DNA of 64,000 bases from Streptomyces tropicalis (GCF_029269835.1 NZ_JARJBB010000002.1:248001-312000); one strand, 5' to 3'. Counted from the stretch's first letter, positions 1-10,122 are shown. Numbers and translations are program-made. Notes: generated from the sequence alone by a model not told the origin.

Positions 1-2625
1 GTCGTAGGGGGGCGCGTCGTAGGGAGAGCCGTCCGGGGGCGGCTCCTCGTCCTCCGGCGGGGGCGGCCAGTCCGGGTCGGCGTGGCCCGGCGGGTACGCG
101 GGCGGACGGCCGCCGCCGGCGGAGGCGAGGTCCTCCAGGTGGGCGAGGACGGTCTCGGCGGCCCTGCGGCGGCGGGCGAGCGCGGCCGCGTCCAGGGGCA
201 GGGGCCAGACCTGGTCGGCCGCCTCCCGGAGCAGGGCCGGGTTCTCCTCGTCCTCCGCGGGCTCGTCCGCCCAGACCTCGATCTCGCCGTGCCCGGCGGC
301 GCAGTGGTCGTGCAGGGACAGGAGGAACGGGGACGGGCCGCGCGGCCGCTTCTGGCTGGGCCCCCACCAGTGCCCGGAGCCGAGGAGCAGGGAACGGGGA
401 CGCGTGAAGGTGACGTAGCCGAGGCGGAGCTCCTCGGTGTGCTGGTGCTCCTTCATGGCCTCCTGGAAGGCCTTCAGGCCGCGGGAGTCCCAGCCGTCCA
501 CGTCGGGCAGGGTGTCGGCGTCGCCGCGCAGCGCGTGCGGCAGGACCCTGCCCTGCGCGGTCCACTTCTCGCGGCCCTGCCCGCTGGGGAAGACCCCGCC
601 GACGAGGCCCGGCACGGCGACGACGTCCCACTCCAGGCCCTTGGACTTGTGCGCGGTCAGCACCTTGACGGTGTTCTCGCCGCCGGGCAGCGCGTTGTCG
701 AGGCCCTTCTCGTACCGGGCGGCGGTGCGCAGGAAGGCGAGGAAGGCCAGCAGGGACGCCGCGCTCTCGTGGGCGGCGAAGGACGCGGCGACGTCGAGGA
801 AGTTGGACAGCGTCTCGCGGCGGCGGGCGGCCAGGGCGTGCGGGGACGCCGACAGCTCCACCTCCAGGCCGGTGACGGCGAGAACGCGGTGCAGGACGTC
901 CATCAGCGGATCGGACAGGGAGCGGCGCAGGTCGCGCAGCTCGGCGGCGAGCCGGGCGAAGCGCACCCGCGCCTGGGGCGAGAACGGCAGCCCGTCGTCG
1001 TCCCCGCCGCCCTGCAGCGGGGTCTCCAGGAAGGTGTCGAGGGCGTCGGCGAGCGAGACCACCTCGGCCGGGTCGGTGCCCTCCACCGCCTCGGCGAGCC
1101 GGCGGTCCGGGTCGTCACCGGCGTCCGCGCGCGCGTGGGCGACCAGCCGCCGCGCCCGGCGCCCCAGGAGGGCCAGGTCGCGGGGTCCGATGCGCCAGCG
1201 CGGGCCGGTCAGCAGCCGGACGAGGGAGGCGTTGGCCCCCGGGTCCTGGAGCACCTCGCAGACGGCGACGAGGTCGGCGACCTCCGGCAGGTGCAGCAGC
1301 CCGGACAGGCCGACCACCTCGACCGGCACGTCGCGGGCGACGAGGGCGCCCTGGATCTCGGCGAAGTCGCCGGCGGTCCGGCACAGCACCGCGATCTCGC
1401 CGGGCGCCGTGCCGGTACGCACGAGGTGGGCGACGGAGTCGGCGATCCAGTCGATCTCCTCGGCGTGGGTGCGCAGCAGGGCGCAGCGCACCACCCCGTC
1501 GCGCTCGGCGCCGGGGGCGGGACGCAGTGCCTCGACGCCCGCGTGCATCGCGCGCAGCGGCTCGGCCAGGCCGTTGGCGAGGTCGAGGAGGCGGCCGCCG
1601 CTGCGGCGGTTCTCGCTGAGTGCGCGGCGGACGGCGGGCCGCCCGTCGGCGTGGGTGAAGTGCTCGGGGAAGTCGTCGAGGTTGGCGACGGAGGCGCCGC
1701 GCCAGCCGTAGATCGCCTGGCAGGGGTCGCCGACGGCGGTCACGGGATGGCCGGTGCCGCCGCCGAAGAGGCCCGCGAGCAGGATGCGCTGGGCGACGGA
1801 GGTGTCCTGGTACTCGTCGAGCAGGACCACGCGGAACTCCTCACGCAGCAGCCGGCCGACCTCGGGGAGCCGGGCGAGCCGCGCGGCCAGGGCGATCTGG
1901 TCGCCGAAGTCGAGCAGGTCGCGCTCCCGTTTGGCGGCGCGGTAGCGCACCACGAGGACGGCGAGGGCGCGCCGGGCGGCGGCGGTCTCGGGGACCTTGC
2001 GCAGGTCGGCGTTGGTCAGCCGGGCGCCGGTGAGGGTGTCGAGCAGTTCGGCGTCCCAGGCGCGCAGGTCCTGGGGGGTGACGAGGTGCTCGGCGAGTTC
2101 GCCGTCGAGGGCGAGGAGGTCGCCGACCAGGTCGGGGAAGGAACGGGTGAGCTCCGGGTAGGGGCCCGGGGCCTCGCGGAGGACGCGCGCGGCGAGCTGG
2201 TAGCGGGTGGCGTCGGCGAGCAGCCGGGTGGTGGGTTCCAGGCCGATGCGCAGGCCGTGGTCGGTCAGCAGCCGGCCGGCGAAGGCATGGTAGGTGGAGA
2301 TCACCGGCTCGCCCCCGGGGACGTCCGGACCGGCGGCGTCGGGGTCGGTGACGCCCGCCTTGACCAGCGCCCTGCGGACGCGCTCGGCGAGCTCCCCGGC
2401 GGCCTTGTTGGTGAAGGTCAGGCCGAGGACCTGCTCGGGGGCGACCTGTCCGGTGCCGACGAGCCACACGACGCGGGCCGCCATGACGGTGGTCTTGCCG
2501 GAGCCGGCGCCGGCCACGATCACCTGCGGGGCGGTCGGCGCGGTGATGCAGGCCGTCTGCTCCGGGGTGAACGGGATCCCGAGGAGCTCCTTGAGCTGCT
2601 CGGGATCGGTGATACGGGCTGGCAC
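1..2625 (-). CDS. UvrD/RecB-type ATP-dependent DNA helicase, AdnB-like; C-terminus lies beyond the window
   Basis: Superfamily 1 motor that probably works with the upstream partner as a heterodimeric helicase-nuclease (AdnAB type) resecting DNA double-strand breaks. Reading from the GTG at 2625, residues 20-47 hold the Q-motif region and Walker A (AGAGSGKTT, about 39-47), followed by LTFTNKAAGEL, Walker B with LLDEYQDTS, and motif III around VGDPCQAIYGWRGA. Both the helicase core and the linker match the AdnB subunit family, which carries a RecB-like nuclease domain at its C-terminus; that part is cut off here. The last visible residues are acidic and proline rich (PPPEDEEPPPDG). The gene lies 196 bp downstream of its partner on the same strand, so one operon is likely. 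The A/B assignment rests on recalled family signatures and is less certain than the helicase call. Confidence 0.9.
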   Translation of the reverse strand, partial: MPARITDPEQLKELLGIPFTPEQTACITAPTAPQVIVAGAGSGKTTVMAARVVWLVGTGQVAPEQVLGLTFTNKAAGELAERVRRALVKAGVTDPDAAGPDVPGGEPVISTYHAFAGRLLTDHGLRIGLEPTTRLLADATRYQLAARVLREAPGPYPELTRSFPDLVGDLLALDGELAEHLVTPQDLRAWDAELLDTLTGARLTNADLRKVPETAAARRALAVLVVRYRAAKRERDLLDFGDQIALAARLARLPEVGRLLREEFRVVLLDEYQDTSVAQRILLAGLFGGGTGHPVTAVGDPCQAIYGWRGASVANLDDFPEHFTHADGRPAVRRALSENRRSGGRLLDLANGLAEPLRAMHAGVEALRPAPGAERDGVVRCALLRTHAEEIDWIADSVAHLVRTGTAPGEIAVLCRTAGDFAEIQGALVARDVPVEVVGLSGLLHLPEVADLVAVCEVLQDPGANASLVRLLTGPRWRIGPRDLALLGRRARRLVAHARADAGDDPDRRLAEAVEGTDPAEVVSLADALDTFLETPLQGGGDDDGLPFSPQARVRFARLAAELRDLRRSLSDPLMDVLHRVLAVTGLEVELSASPHALAARRRETLSNFLDVAASFAAHESAASLLAFLAFLRTAARYEKGLDNALPGGENTVKVLTAHKSKGLEWDVVAVPGLVGGVFPSGQGREKWTAQGRVLPHALRGDADTLPDVDGWDSRGLKAFQEAMKEHQHTEELRLGYVTFTRPRSLLLGSGHWWGPSQKRPRGPSPFLLSLHDHCAAGHGEIEVWADEPAEDEENPALLREAADQVWPLPLDAAALARRRRAAETVLAHLEDLASAGGGRPPAYPPGHADPDWPPPPEDEEPPPDGSPYDAPPYD

Positions 2626-2821
2626 GTCACAGAGGCTATCGGCGCCCACCGACAGCGGGTGACCGGCCGCCGCTCCGGGGCCGGGGAGGCGCAGGTCGGC
2701 GAGGGTGGTGGGGTCGGTCACAGGGGCGGGTGCGCGGGCGCGTGCGGCTGCCGGCCGGGTGCGGGTCCAGGGGCGGACGAGGGCTCGGGGCGGGTGCGGG
2801 CCCACGGCACGAGCGCGCGGC

Positions 2822-5800
2822 TCACTCCACCACGTGGCGCCCCTCCGGCCGCGCGCTGCACGAGGCGCGGAAGGCGCAGTGCGTGCAGTGCTGTCCGGCC
2901 GTCGGTGTGAAGCGCTCGTCGAGGACCTTGCCCGCGGCGGTGGCCAGCAGCTCGCCGATCCACTCCCCCTCCAGCGGCTGCTGGGCCTGCACCTTGGGCA
3001 GGGCGTCGCCGCCGTCCCGCTTCGCGGCGCCCTGGCGCAGCTGGACCAGTTCGGCGCCGCCCGGCTCGGGCCGCGTCCCCCCGAAGACCTCGTCGACGGC
3101 GCCCTCGCGCACGGCGAGCTGGTAGACCGCCAGCTGCGGGTGGCGGGCCACCTCCGCGGCGGTGGGCGCCTGCTTGCCGGTCTTGAAGTCGACGACGTAG
3201 GCGCGCCCGGCGCCGTCCGCCTCCACGCGGTCCATGGAGCCGCGGATGCGCACCCGGTGCCCCCCCGACTCCAGGGTGACGTCGAAGTCGTGCTCGCTGG
3301 CCACCGGCGTCCGGCCGGCGGCGCGCTCCAGGACGTGCCACTGCAGGAAGCGTTCGAGCGCCACGCGCGCGTGCTCCTTCTCCTGCGCGGACTTCCACGG
3401 CGCGTCGAAGGCGAGGGCGTTCCACACCGAGTCCAGGCGCTCCATGAGCACGGCGAGGTCCGCGGGGGTGCGCCCGGAGGCGACCTCGTCGGCGAGGACG
3501 TGGACGACGTTGCCGAAGCCCTGGGCGGCGGTGGCCGGGGCGTCCGCCTTCACCTCGCGGCCGAGGAACCACTGCAGGGAGCAGGTGCGGGCGAGCTGGT
3601 CCAGGGAGCTGCCGGAGAGCACCACGGGCTGGTCGCGGTCGCGCAGCGGGACCCTGCTCTCGGTCGGCTCGTCCACGCCCCACCAGCGGTCGGGGTGGGC
3701 GGCGGGCACGAGCGGCCGCCCGTCCTCGTCGGACAGGGCCGCGAGGCGGGCCAGGCGGTGTGCGGCGGCCTCCCGGAGGTCGTCGGACGCCCGTGGGTCG
3801 ACCGTGGTGGCCCGCAGCTCGGCGACCAGGGCGGCCACGGAGAGCGGGCGGCGCGGGCGGCCGGTGACGTCCCGGGGCTCGACACCGAGTTCGGTGAGGA
3901 AGCGGGAGGGCTGGTCGCCGTCGTCGGCGGGGGCCTTGACCGCGGTGACCACGAGGCGTTCTCGCGCGCGCGTGGCGGCGACGTAGAACAGGCGGCGCTC
4001 CTCGGCGAGGAGGGCTCCCGGGGTGAGCGGTTCGGCGAGTCCGTCGCGGCCGATGCGGTCGGCCTCCAGCAGGGAGCCGCGGCGCCTCAGGTCCGGCCAC
4101 AGGCCCTCCTGGACCCCGGCGACGACGACCAGCCGCCACTGGAGCCCCTTCGAGCGGTGCGCGGTCATCAGGTGGACGGCGTCGGGGCGGACGGCGCGCC
4201 GGGTGAGCGTGTCGGCGGCGATGTCCTGGGCCTCGATCTCCTCCAGGAAGTTCAGCGCGCCGCGGCCGCCGGTGCGCTCCTCGGCGCGCGCGGCCGTGGC
4301 GAACAGGGCGCACACGGCGTCCAGGTCCCGGTCCGCGTTCCGCCCCGCGGCGCCGCCGCGCCGGGCGGCGCGCTCCAGGCGGGCGGGCCACGGGGTGCCG
4401 TCCCACAGGTCCCACAGCGCCTCCTCGGCCGTGCCGCCGTCCACGAGCCGCCGCACGGCCCGCGCGAGCAGCGCGCCGAGGCGCTGGGCGCCCCGCGCAT
4501 AGGTGGGGTCGTGCGCGACCAGGCGCTCGGGTTCCGCGAGTGCGCGGGCGAGCAGTTCGTCGGAGGGAGGCGGTACCGGGTTGCCCCCGGCCCGCTCCTC
4601 CTCGCGCAGCGCGCGGCCGAGGCGGCGCAGGTCGGCGGCGTCCATGCCGGCCAGCGGGGACGCCAGGAGGTCGAGTGCGGTCTCGGTTCCGAGCCACTCG
4701 CCGACGGCCCGGCCCTGCTCGCCGAGGGCGGCGCCCCCCTCCTGCGCCGGCGTGCCGCCGCCGTCCTCCGCGGACATGCCGCCGCCGTCCGCGGGCGTGC
4801 CCCCGTCCTCCGGGACCGCGGTCCGGTCCCCGGGGTCCGGGCCGTCCGGCTCGCCGGAGGGCGCCTCCCGCTCCGGTCGCGCGGCCGAGGCCGCCGTGGC
4901 CACCGCGCGCAGGGCGGTCAGCAGCGGTGCCACGGCCGGTTCGTGACGCAGGGGCAGGTCGTCGCCGTCGACGTCCAGGGGGACGCCCGCGGCCGTGAGC
5001 GCGCGCCGGACCGCCGGGATGCTGCGGCCGCCGGCGCGCACCAGCACGGCCATCTCGCCCCACGGCACGCCGTCCTCCAGGTGGGCCCGGCGCAGGATGT
5101 CGGCGACGTTGTCCAGCTCCGTGCCCGGCGTCGGGTACGTGTGGACCTCGACGCGTCCGCCGCCGTGCTCGGCGGCCGGTTCCCGGTGCGCCCGCACCCG
5201 GTCGGCCGGAAGCCGGGTGAGCGGCATGCGGCGGGTCAGCTCACGGGTCGCGGCGAGCAGCTCGGCGCCGGAGCGACGGGCGGTGCGCAGCACCTCGACG
5301 GGCGCGGGGCGGCCGTCCGCGCGGGGGAACGCCTCGGGGAAGTCCAGGATGCCGTTCACGTCGGCGCCGCGGAACGTGTAGATCGACTGGTCGGGGTCGC
5401 CGAAGGCGACCAGGGTGCGCCCTCCGCCGGCCAGCGCGTGCAGCAGCCGCACCTGGGCCGGGTCGGTGTCCTGGTACTCGTCGACGTAGACGGCGTCGTA
5501 CTGCGCGGCGAGCCGGGCGGCGGCCTCGGGGCGGCGGGCGAGGAGCACCGCGCGATGCACGAGCTCGGCGTAGTCGAGGACGCCCTGCAGGTCGAGGACG
5601 TCGAGGTACTCGGCGAGGAAGGTCGCGGCGGCCCCCCAGTCGGGGCGGCCGATGCGCCGGGCGAAGGCGGCCAGGGCGCCGGGTCCGAGGCCCAGTTCGC
5701 GGCTGCGGGCCAGCACGGCGCGGACCTCGTCGGCGAAGCCGCGGGTGGTCAGGCAGGCGCGCAGCTCGTCGGGCCAGCGCACATGGGCGAGGCCCAGCCG

Positions 5801-6280
5801 CTCCAGGTCGATCTGCCCGGCGAGCAGGCCGCGCACGGTGACGTCCTGCTCGGGGCCGGACAGCAGCCGCAGGGGCTCCGCGAACAGGTCGGTGTCCTGG
5901 TGGGCGCGGACGAGGGCGTAGCAGAACGAGTGGAAGGTGGTCGCCCGGGGAGCGCGGGCCGCGCCGACGCGCAGGGCCATGCGGTCGCGCAGTTCCACGG
6001 CGGCCTTGCGACTGAAGGTCAGGACGAGGATCCGCGCGGGATCGCCTCCGCGGGCCACGCGCGCGGCGACGGACTCCACCAGGGTGGTGGTCTTTCCGGT
6101 GCCGGGGCCGGCGAGGACGAGCAGGGAGCCCGAGGTGTGCTCAACCACGGCGCGCTGGGCGGCGTCCGGACGAGGGGGGGCCGGGCGCGCGGGCGGGGTC
6201 CGCACCAGCCGGTAGGCGCCACGGGTCCCCTGCCGCACCTGGGGGTGCGGCTGGTGCCTGGTGGTGGAGGAGGAGCTCAC
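2822..6280 (-). CDS. UvrD/RecB-type helicase-nuclease, AdnA-like
   Basis: 1152-residue helicase fused to a RecB-family nuclease, the predicted first subunit of an AdnAB-like end-resection enzyme. Walker A is LAGPGTGKTTT (about 57-65), Walker B is VYVDEYQDTD, and motif III reads FGDPDQSIYTFRGA. The C-terminal third carries PD-(D/E)XK nuclease signatures: a GSMDRVE aspartate, VDFKTGK near 1029 and QLAVYQLA just after. One cysteine near 896 and a C-x2-C-x5-C cluster near 1126 fit the iron-sulfur staple of AddB/AdnB-type nucleases. The GTG start at 6280 follows an intergenic gap; residues 1-30 are basic and probably disordered. It precedes the second helicase by 196 bp on the same strand. Both motors have intact Walker A lysines. 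Confidence 0.92.
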   Translation of the reverse strand: MSSSSTTRHQPHPQVRQGTRGAYRLVRTPPARPAPPRPDAAQRAVVEHTSGSLLVLAGPGTGKTTTLVESVAARVARGGDPARILVLTFSRKAAVELRDRMALRVGAARAPRATTFHSFCYALVRAHQDTDLFAEPLRLLSGPEQDVTVRGLLAGQIDLERLGLAHVRWPDELRACLTTRGFADEVRAVLARSRELGLGPGALAAFARRIGRPDWGAAATFLAEYLDVLDLQGVLDYAELVHRAVLLARRPEAAARLAAQYDAVYVDEYQDTDPAQVRLLHALAGGGRTLVAFGDPDQSIYTFRGADVNGILDFPEAFPRADGRPAPVEVLRTARRSGAELLAATRELTRRMPLTRLPADRVRAHREPAAEHGGGRVEVHTYPTPGTELDNVADILRRAHLEDGVPWGEMAVLVRAGGRSIPAVRRALTAAGVPLDVDGDDLPLRHEPAVAPLLTALRAVATAASAARPEREAPSGEPDGPDPGDRTAVPEDGGTPADGGGMSAEDGGGTPAQEGGAALGEQGRAVGEWLGTETALDLLASPLAGMDAADLRRLGRALREEERAGGNPVPPPSDELLARALAEPERLVAHDPTYARGAQRLGALLARAVRRLVDGGTAEEALWDLWDGTPWPARLERAARRGGAAGRNADRDLDAVCALFATAARAEERTGGRGALNFLEEIEAQDIAADTLTRRAVRPDAVHLMTAHRSKGLQWRLVVVAGVQEGLWPDLRRRGSLLEADRIGRDGLAEPLTPGALLAEERRLFYVAATRARERLVVTAVKAPADDGDQPSRFLTELGVEPRDVTGRPRRPLSVAALVAELRATTVDPRASDDLREAAAHRLARLAALSDEDGRPLVPAAHPDRWWGVDEPTESRVPLRDRDQPVVLSGSSLDQLARTCSLQWFLGREVKADAPATAAQGFGNVVHVLADEVASGRTPADLAVLMERLDSVWNALAFDAPWKSAQEKEHARVALERFLQWHVLERAAGRTPVASEHDFDVTLESGGHRVRIRGSMDRVEADGAGRAYVVDFKTGKQAPTAAEVARHPQLAVYQLAVREGAVDEVFGGTRPEPGGAELVQLRQGAAKRDGGDALPKVQAQQPLEGEWIGELLATAAGKVLDERFTPTAGQHCTHCAFRASCSARPEGRHVVE

Positions 6281-6521
6281 GTGGTTCGCCGGTCCTGGTA
6301 GGTGTGCGGGGGTCTGTCACGGCCGGTGCGGGGCGCCGCCGAGGGGGCGGGACGCCGCGGGCCGCGGGAGGTGGCCGCGGCATGAGGGCGTTGCGTGCGG
6401 CCGACGCTACGCGGCACCCCGGCCCGGAAGCAGGGCTTCCCCTTCTTCCCTTCCGGCGCACCCGTCACGTGCGTCCCTCTCCGCACGAACGTACGGCATG
6501 CCGCGGACGTGCCCCGATTCC

Positions 6522-6557
6522 TCCGCCCCGGCCGCGGGCTCCCCGCGGCCGGGGCGG
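6522..6557 (-). terminator. Strong hairpin downstream of the ATL gene
   Basis: Perfect 16-bp inverted repeat (arms 6522-6537 and 6542-6557) with a 4-nt loop, 14 bp after the stop of the alkyltransferase-like gene. There is no U-tract, which is usual for Streptomyces terminators. The rest of the roughly 290 bp up to the helicase start shows no gene I can support; it should hold the promoter of the helicase pair. Confidence 0.75.
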
Positions 6558-6570
6558 ATGCCGGAAGCTG

Positions 6571-6960
6571 TCAGGTGTGACCCTGCGCACGTTCGACGCC
6601 GCCGTCCCAGCGGGCGCGCCGCATGTCGAGGCGCGGCAGACGGCCCTCGGCCGCCCGGCCCGCCTCGCGCAGCGGCGTGCCCTCCGCGCGGTAGTGGTCC
6701 AGCGCCTGCAGTTCGTGGCCGGGCAGGAGGACCCCGTCGGCACGGACCACGCGCCACCAGGGGACGGGCCCGCCGTAGAGGGCCATCACCCGCCCGACCT
6801 GGCGCGGTCCGCCCTCCTGGAGCCACTCGGCCACGTCCCCGTAGGTCATGACGCGGCCCGGCGGGATGACGTCGGCGACCTCGAGGACCCGCTCGGCGTA
6901 GTCGGGCAGCGCGTCGGCCGGCTCCGGGGGGCCGTCACCGGCATGGCTCTCTTCGCTCAT
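6571..6960 (-). CDS. Alkyltransferase-like (ATL) DNA repair protein
   Basis: 129-residue MGMT-fold protein. The helix-turn-helix and Arg-finger region (VIPPGRVMTYGDVAEWL, about 31-47) and the active-site segment are recognisable, but the alkyl-accepting cysteine of the usual PCHR motif is a tryptophan here (PVPWWRVV, about 66-72). That replacement defines ATL proteins, which bind O6-alkylguanine, flip it and flag the lesion for nucleotide excision repair rather than repairing it themselves. The ATG at 6960 was chosen because homology begins soon after; a longer reading of this frame reaches back into the opposite-strand gene and is not real. Neighbouring helicase-nucleases give a DNA repair context, and mycobacteria keep an ATL at the same place. 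Confidence 0.9.
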   Translation of the reverse strand: MSEESHAGDGPPEPADALPDYAERVLEVADVIPPGRVMTYGDVAEWLQEGGPRQVGRVMALYGGPVPWWRVVRADGVLLPGHELQALDHYRAEGTPLREAGRAAEGRLPRLDMRRARWDGGVERAQGHT

Positions 6961-7146
6961 CCGCCCCATCCTGCCGTACGCCGCCGACACCGTGACGGGC
7001 CGCCGACCGTGCGTGGCCCTCGCCCCCGGGCGGCGCTTCGGGCAGACTGTCCGCTCCCGCATTTGCACCCTGATGCCCCTGTGTGTCGGTGGAGCATGCC
7101 ACCATCGTGCGGGCGGTGACCGGTGATACGAGACCAAGAAGAGACC

Positions 7147-10122
7147 ATGAAGCAGCAGGGTGTGCACGCCGAGGACGCGGAGGGCGCCTCTGGGGTCTCG
7201 TCGCGCCCGGACACCGGCATCGCGGCGGGCGGGACGGCGGACCGCGGGTCCGACGACCCGAGGCCGGAGACGGCGGACCCGGACCGGTCCGGACGGCGCC
7301 CGCAGCAGGCCGGGGCGGGCGGCCGTCCCGGCGGCGCACCGGATGAGCTCCCGGAGTCCGGGGACGGCACCACGGCTCCACGGCCCGGCGCGCAGCCGCG
7401 CGGCGCGGCCCCGAAGCCCGGAGCGGGCGGACCGGCCGACGGCGGGGAGGAGCCCGTCCGGCCGCCCGCCGGGGCGACCGGTGCGCGCTCCTCGCGCCGG
7501 ACCCGCAGGGACCCCGACGTGACGCACGTCGACGAGCTGGAGGGCGACGAACCGCTGCTCCCCGCGCGCGTGCACCGCCCCTCGGACCTGATGCGGCTCC
7601 TGGTGGGCCTGCTCGGCATCGTCGTCCTGCTGGCGGTCGCCGCGTTCGCGCACGGCACCACCTCGGGCCTGGAACAGGACATCAACAAGGGCACCGGGCA
7701 GGCCCCCGACCTGCTGATCAAGTTCGCCGGCCTGGCGTCCAGCATCGCGATCCTGCTGGTGCCGGTCGCCTTCGCGATCGAGCGGCTGATCAAACGGGAC
7801 GGACTGCGGATCGCCGACGGCGTCCTCGCGGCCGTCCTCGCACACGGGGTCACCCTCGCCACCGACCTCTGGGTGGCCAAGGGCGCCCCGGGCTCGATCC
7901 AGGACGCCCTCACCCAGCCCTATCCCGGCGACATCCACGCACTGACCGACCCGGTGCACGGCTATCTCGCCCCGGTCATCGCGTACATGACGGCGGTGGG
8001 CATGTCCCGCAGACCGCGGTGGCGCGCGGTGCTGTGGATCGTGCTGCTGCTCGACGCGTTCTCGATGCTCGTCACCGGCTACACGACGCCCTTCTCGATC
8101 ATCCTGACGGTGCTCATCGGCTGGACCGTCGCCTACGGCACGCTGTACGCCGTGGGATCGCCGAACGTCCGCCCCACGGGCCGCACCCTGGTCGCGGGGC
8201 TGCGCACCGTCGGCTTCCACCCGGTGTCCGCCGCCCGCGAGGAGGCGGCGGAGACCGCGGAGAACGGCGACCGCGGCCGCCGCTACTTCGTCACCCTGGA
8301 GGACGGGCCGCCGCTGGACGTCACGGTGGTCGACCGCGAGCAGCAGGCCCAGGGCTTCTTCTACCGCGTCTGGCGCAACCTCACGCTGCGCGGCTTCGCC
8401 ACCCGCAGCAGCCTGCAGTCACTGCGCCAGGCCCTGGAGCAGGAGGCCCTGCTCGCCTACGCGGCCATCGCGGCCGGCGCCAACGCACCCAAGCTGATCG
8501 CCACCTCCGAGCTGGGGCCCGACGCCGTGATGCTCGTCTACGAGCACACCGACGGGCGCACCCTGGACGCGCTGGAGGACGAGGAGATCACCGACGGGCT
8601 GCTGCGCAACGCCTGGAACCAGGTGCACGCCCTGCAGTCGCGGCGCATCGCGCACCGCAGGCTCGCGGGCGACGCGATCGTGGTGGATCGTTCCGGCCGG
8701 GTGATCCTGACCGACCTGCGGGGCGGCGAGATCGCGGCCGGCGACCTGCTGCTGCGCATGGACATCGCCCAACTGCTGACGACGCTGGGCCTGCGGGTGG
8801 GCGCGGAGCGGGCCGTGGCCTGCGCGGTCGAGGTGATGGGCCCCGACGCGATCGCCGACTGCCTGCCCATGCTGCAGCCCATCGCGCTGACCCGGGCCAC
8901 CCGCGCGACCCTGCGCCGGCTGGCCCGGGAGCGGGCGCACCGGGAACGCCAGGCGGTCCTGGAGGGGTCCCGGCAGGCGACGCAGGCCAGGCTGGAGCAG
9001 GCGTCCGAGGCAGCCGGGACGGCGGTCCCGGAGAAGCCGGACAAGAAGACCGTCCGGGCCGAGGCGCGGGCGGAGAAGCGGGCCATCGACGAGGCGCTCG
9101 ACGAGGCCCGCGAGGAGGACCTGCTCACCCAGATCCGCCACCAGGTGCTGCGGATCCGGCCGCAGGCGCCGGTCGAGCCGGCCCGGCTGGAGCGGGTGCG
9201 GCCGCGCACGCTGATCAGTTTCATCGCCGGCGCCATCGGCGCGTACTACCTGCTGACGCAGCTCACGCACATCCAGTTCGGCACGCTGTTCAGCCACGCA
9301 CAGTGGGGCTGGGTGGTGGCCGCGGTGCTGTTCTCGGCGCTCAGCTACGTGGCAGCGGCCATGGCCCTGCTGGGGTTCGTGCCGGAACGGGTGCCGTTCG
9401 TGCGCACCGCGGGGGCCCAGGTCGCGGGGTCGTTCGTGAAGATCGTGGCGCCGGCCGCGGTCGGCGGCGTCGCGCTCAACACGCGCTTCCTCCAGCGGGC
9501 GGGCGTGCGGCCGGGACTGGCCGTGGCGAGCGTCGGCGCGTCGCAGCTGTTCGGACTCGGCTGCCACATCCTGATGCTGCTGTCCTTCGGCTACCTGACC
9601 GGCACCGAGAAGACGCCGTCGCTGTCGCCGTCCCGCACGGTCATCGCGGGCCTGCTGACGGTCGCGGTCCTGGTGCTGGTGGTGACGTCGGTGCCGTTCC
9701 TGCGGAAGTTCGTCGTGACCCGGGTGCGGTCCCTGTTCGCCGGGGTCGTGCCGCGCATGCTGGACGTGCTGCAGCGACCGCAGAAGCTGGTCACCGGCAT
9801 CGGCGGCATGCTGCTGCTGACGTTCTGCTTCGTGATGTGCCTGGACGCGTCGATCCGGGCGTTCGGCGACACCTCCACCTCGGTCAGCATCGCCAGCGTC
9901 GCCGTGGTCTTCCTCGCGGGCAACGCGCTCGGTTCCGCCGCTCCCACCCCGGGCGGTGTGGGCGCCGTGGAGGCGACCCTGACGGTCGGCCTGATCGCGG
10001 TGGGCCTGCCCAAGGAGGTCGCCGCCCCCGCCGTGCTGCTGTTCCGGCTGCTGACCCTGTGGCTGCCGGTGCTTCCCGGCTGGCTGGCCTTCAACCACCT
10101 CTCCCGCAAGGGCGCCCTGTAG
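7147..10122 (+). CDS. Kinase-like / lysylphosphatidylglycerol-synthase-type membrane fusion protein
   Basis: About 991 residues in three parts. Residues 1-140 are Gly/Pro/Ala rich and look disordered. Residues about 149-330 hold several hydrophobic helices (first one MRLLVGLLGIVVLLAVAAFA). A cytosolic middle part (about 350-640) resembles the ABC1/RIO-type kinase fold: an AHRRLAGDAIVVD catalytic-loop-like segment near 502 followed by ILTDLRGGE in place of DFG. The last 300 residues (about 689-991) are eight or so membrane helices typical of the LPG_synthase_TM (UPF0104) family, with the conserved PTPGGVGAVEATL motif near the end. The family includes flippases and lipid-linked transferase membrane domains; this protein lacks the aminoacyl-transfer domain of MprF. 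Substrate unknown. The start at 7147 follows an AAGAAGAGA Shine-Dalgarno. Confidence 0.82.
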   Translation: MKQQGVHAEDAEGASGVSSRPDTGIAAGGTADRGSDDPRPETADPDRSGRRPQQAGAGGRPGGAPDELPESGDGTTAPRPGAQPRGAAPKPGAGGPADGGEEPVRPPAGATGARSSRRTRRDPDVTHVDELEGDEPLLPARVHRPSDLMRLLVGLLGIVVLLAVAAFAHGTTSGLEQDINKGTGQAPDLLIKFAGLASSIAILLVPVAFAIERLIKRDGLRIADGVLAAVLAHGVTLATDLWVAKGAPGSIQDALTQPYPGDIHALTDPVHGYLAPVIAYMTAVGMSRRPRWRAVLWIVLLLDAFSMLVTGYTTPFSIILTVLIGWTVAYGTLYAVGSPNVRPTGRTLVAGLRTVGFHPVSAAREEAAETAENGDRGRRYFVTLEDGPPLDVTVVDREQQAQGFFYRVWRNLTLRGFATRSSLQSLRQALEQEALLAYAAIAAGANAPKLIATSELGPDAVMLVYEHTDGRTLDALEDEEITDGLLRNAWNQVHALQSRRIAHRRLAGDAIVVDRSGRVILTDLRGGEIAAGDLLLRMDIAQLLTTLGLRVGAERAVACAVEVMGPDAIADCLPMLQPIALTRATRATLRRLARERAHRERQAVLEGSRQATQARLEQASEAAGTAVPEKPDKKTVRAEARAEKRAIDEALDEAREEDLLTQIRHQVLRIRPQAPVEPARLERVRPRTLISFIAGAIGAYYLLTQLTHIQFGTLFSHAQWGWVVAAVLFSALSYVAAAMALLGFVPERVPFVRTAGAQVAGSFVKIVAPAAVGGVALNTRFLQRAGVRPGLAVASVGASQLFGLGCHILMLLSFGYLTGTEKTPSLSPSRTVIAGLLTVAVLVLVVTSVPFLRKFVVTRVRSLFAGVVPRMLDVLQRPQKLVTGIGGMLLLTFCFVMCLDASIRAFGDTSTSVSIASVAVVFLAGNALGSAAPTPGGVGAVEATLTVGLIAVGLPKEVAAPAVLLFRLLTLWLPVLPGWLAFNHLSRKGAL

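Noticed and set aside
82..6301. Very long plus-strand open frames opposite the helicase genes
   Set aside because: They lie antisense to genes with full motif sets; the translations are Gly/Arg/Val rich without domains, as expected from high-GC third-position bias.
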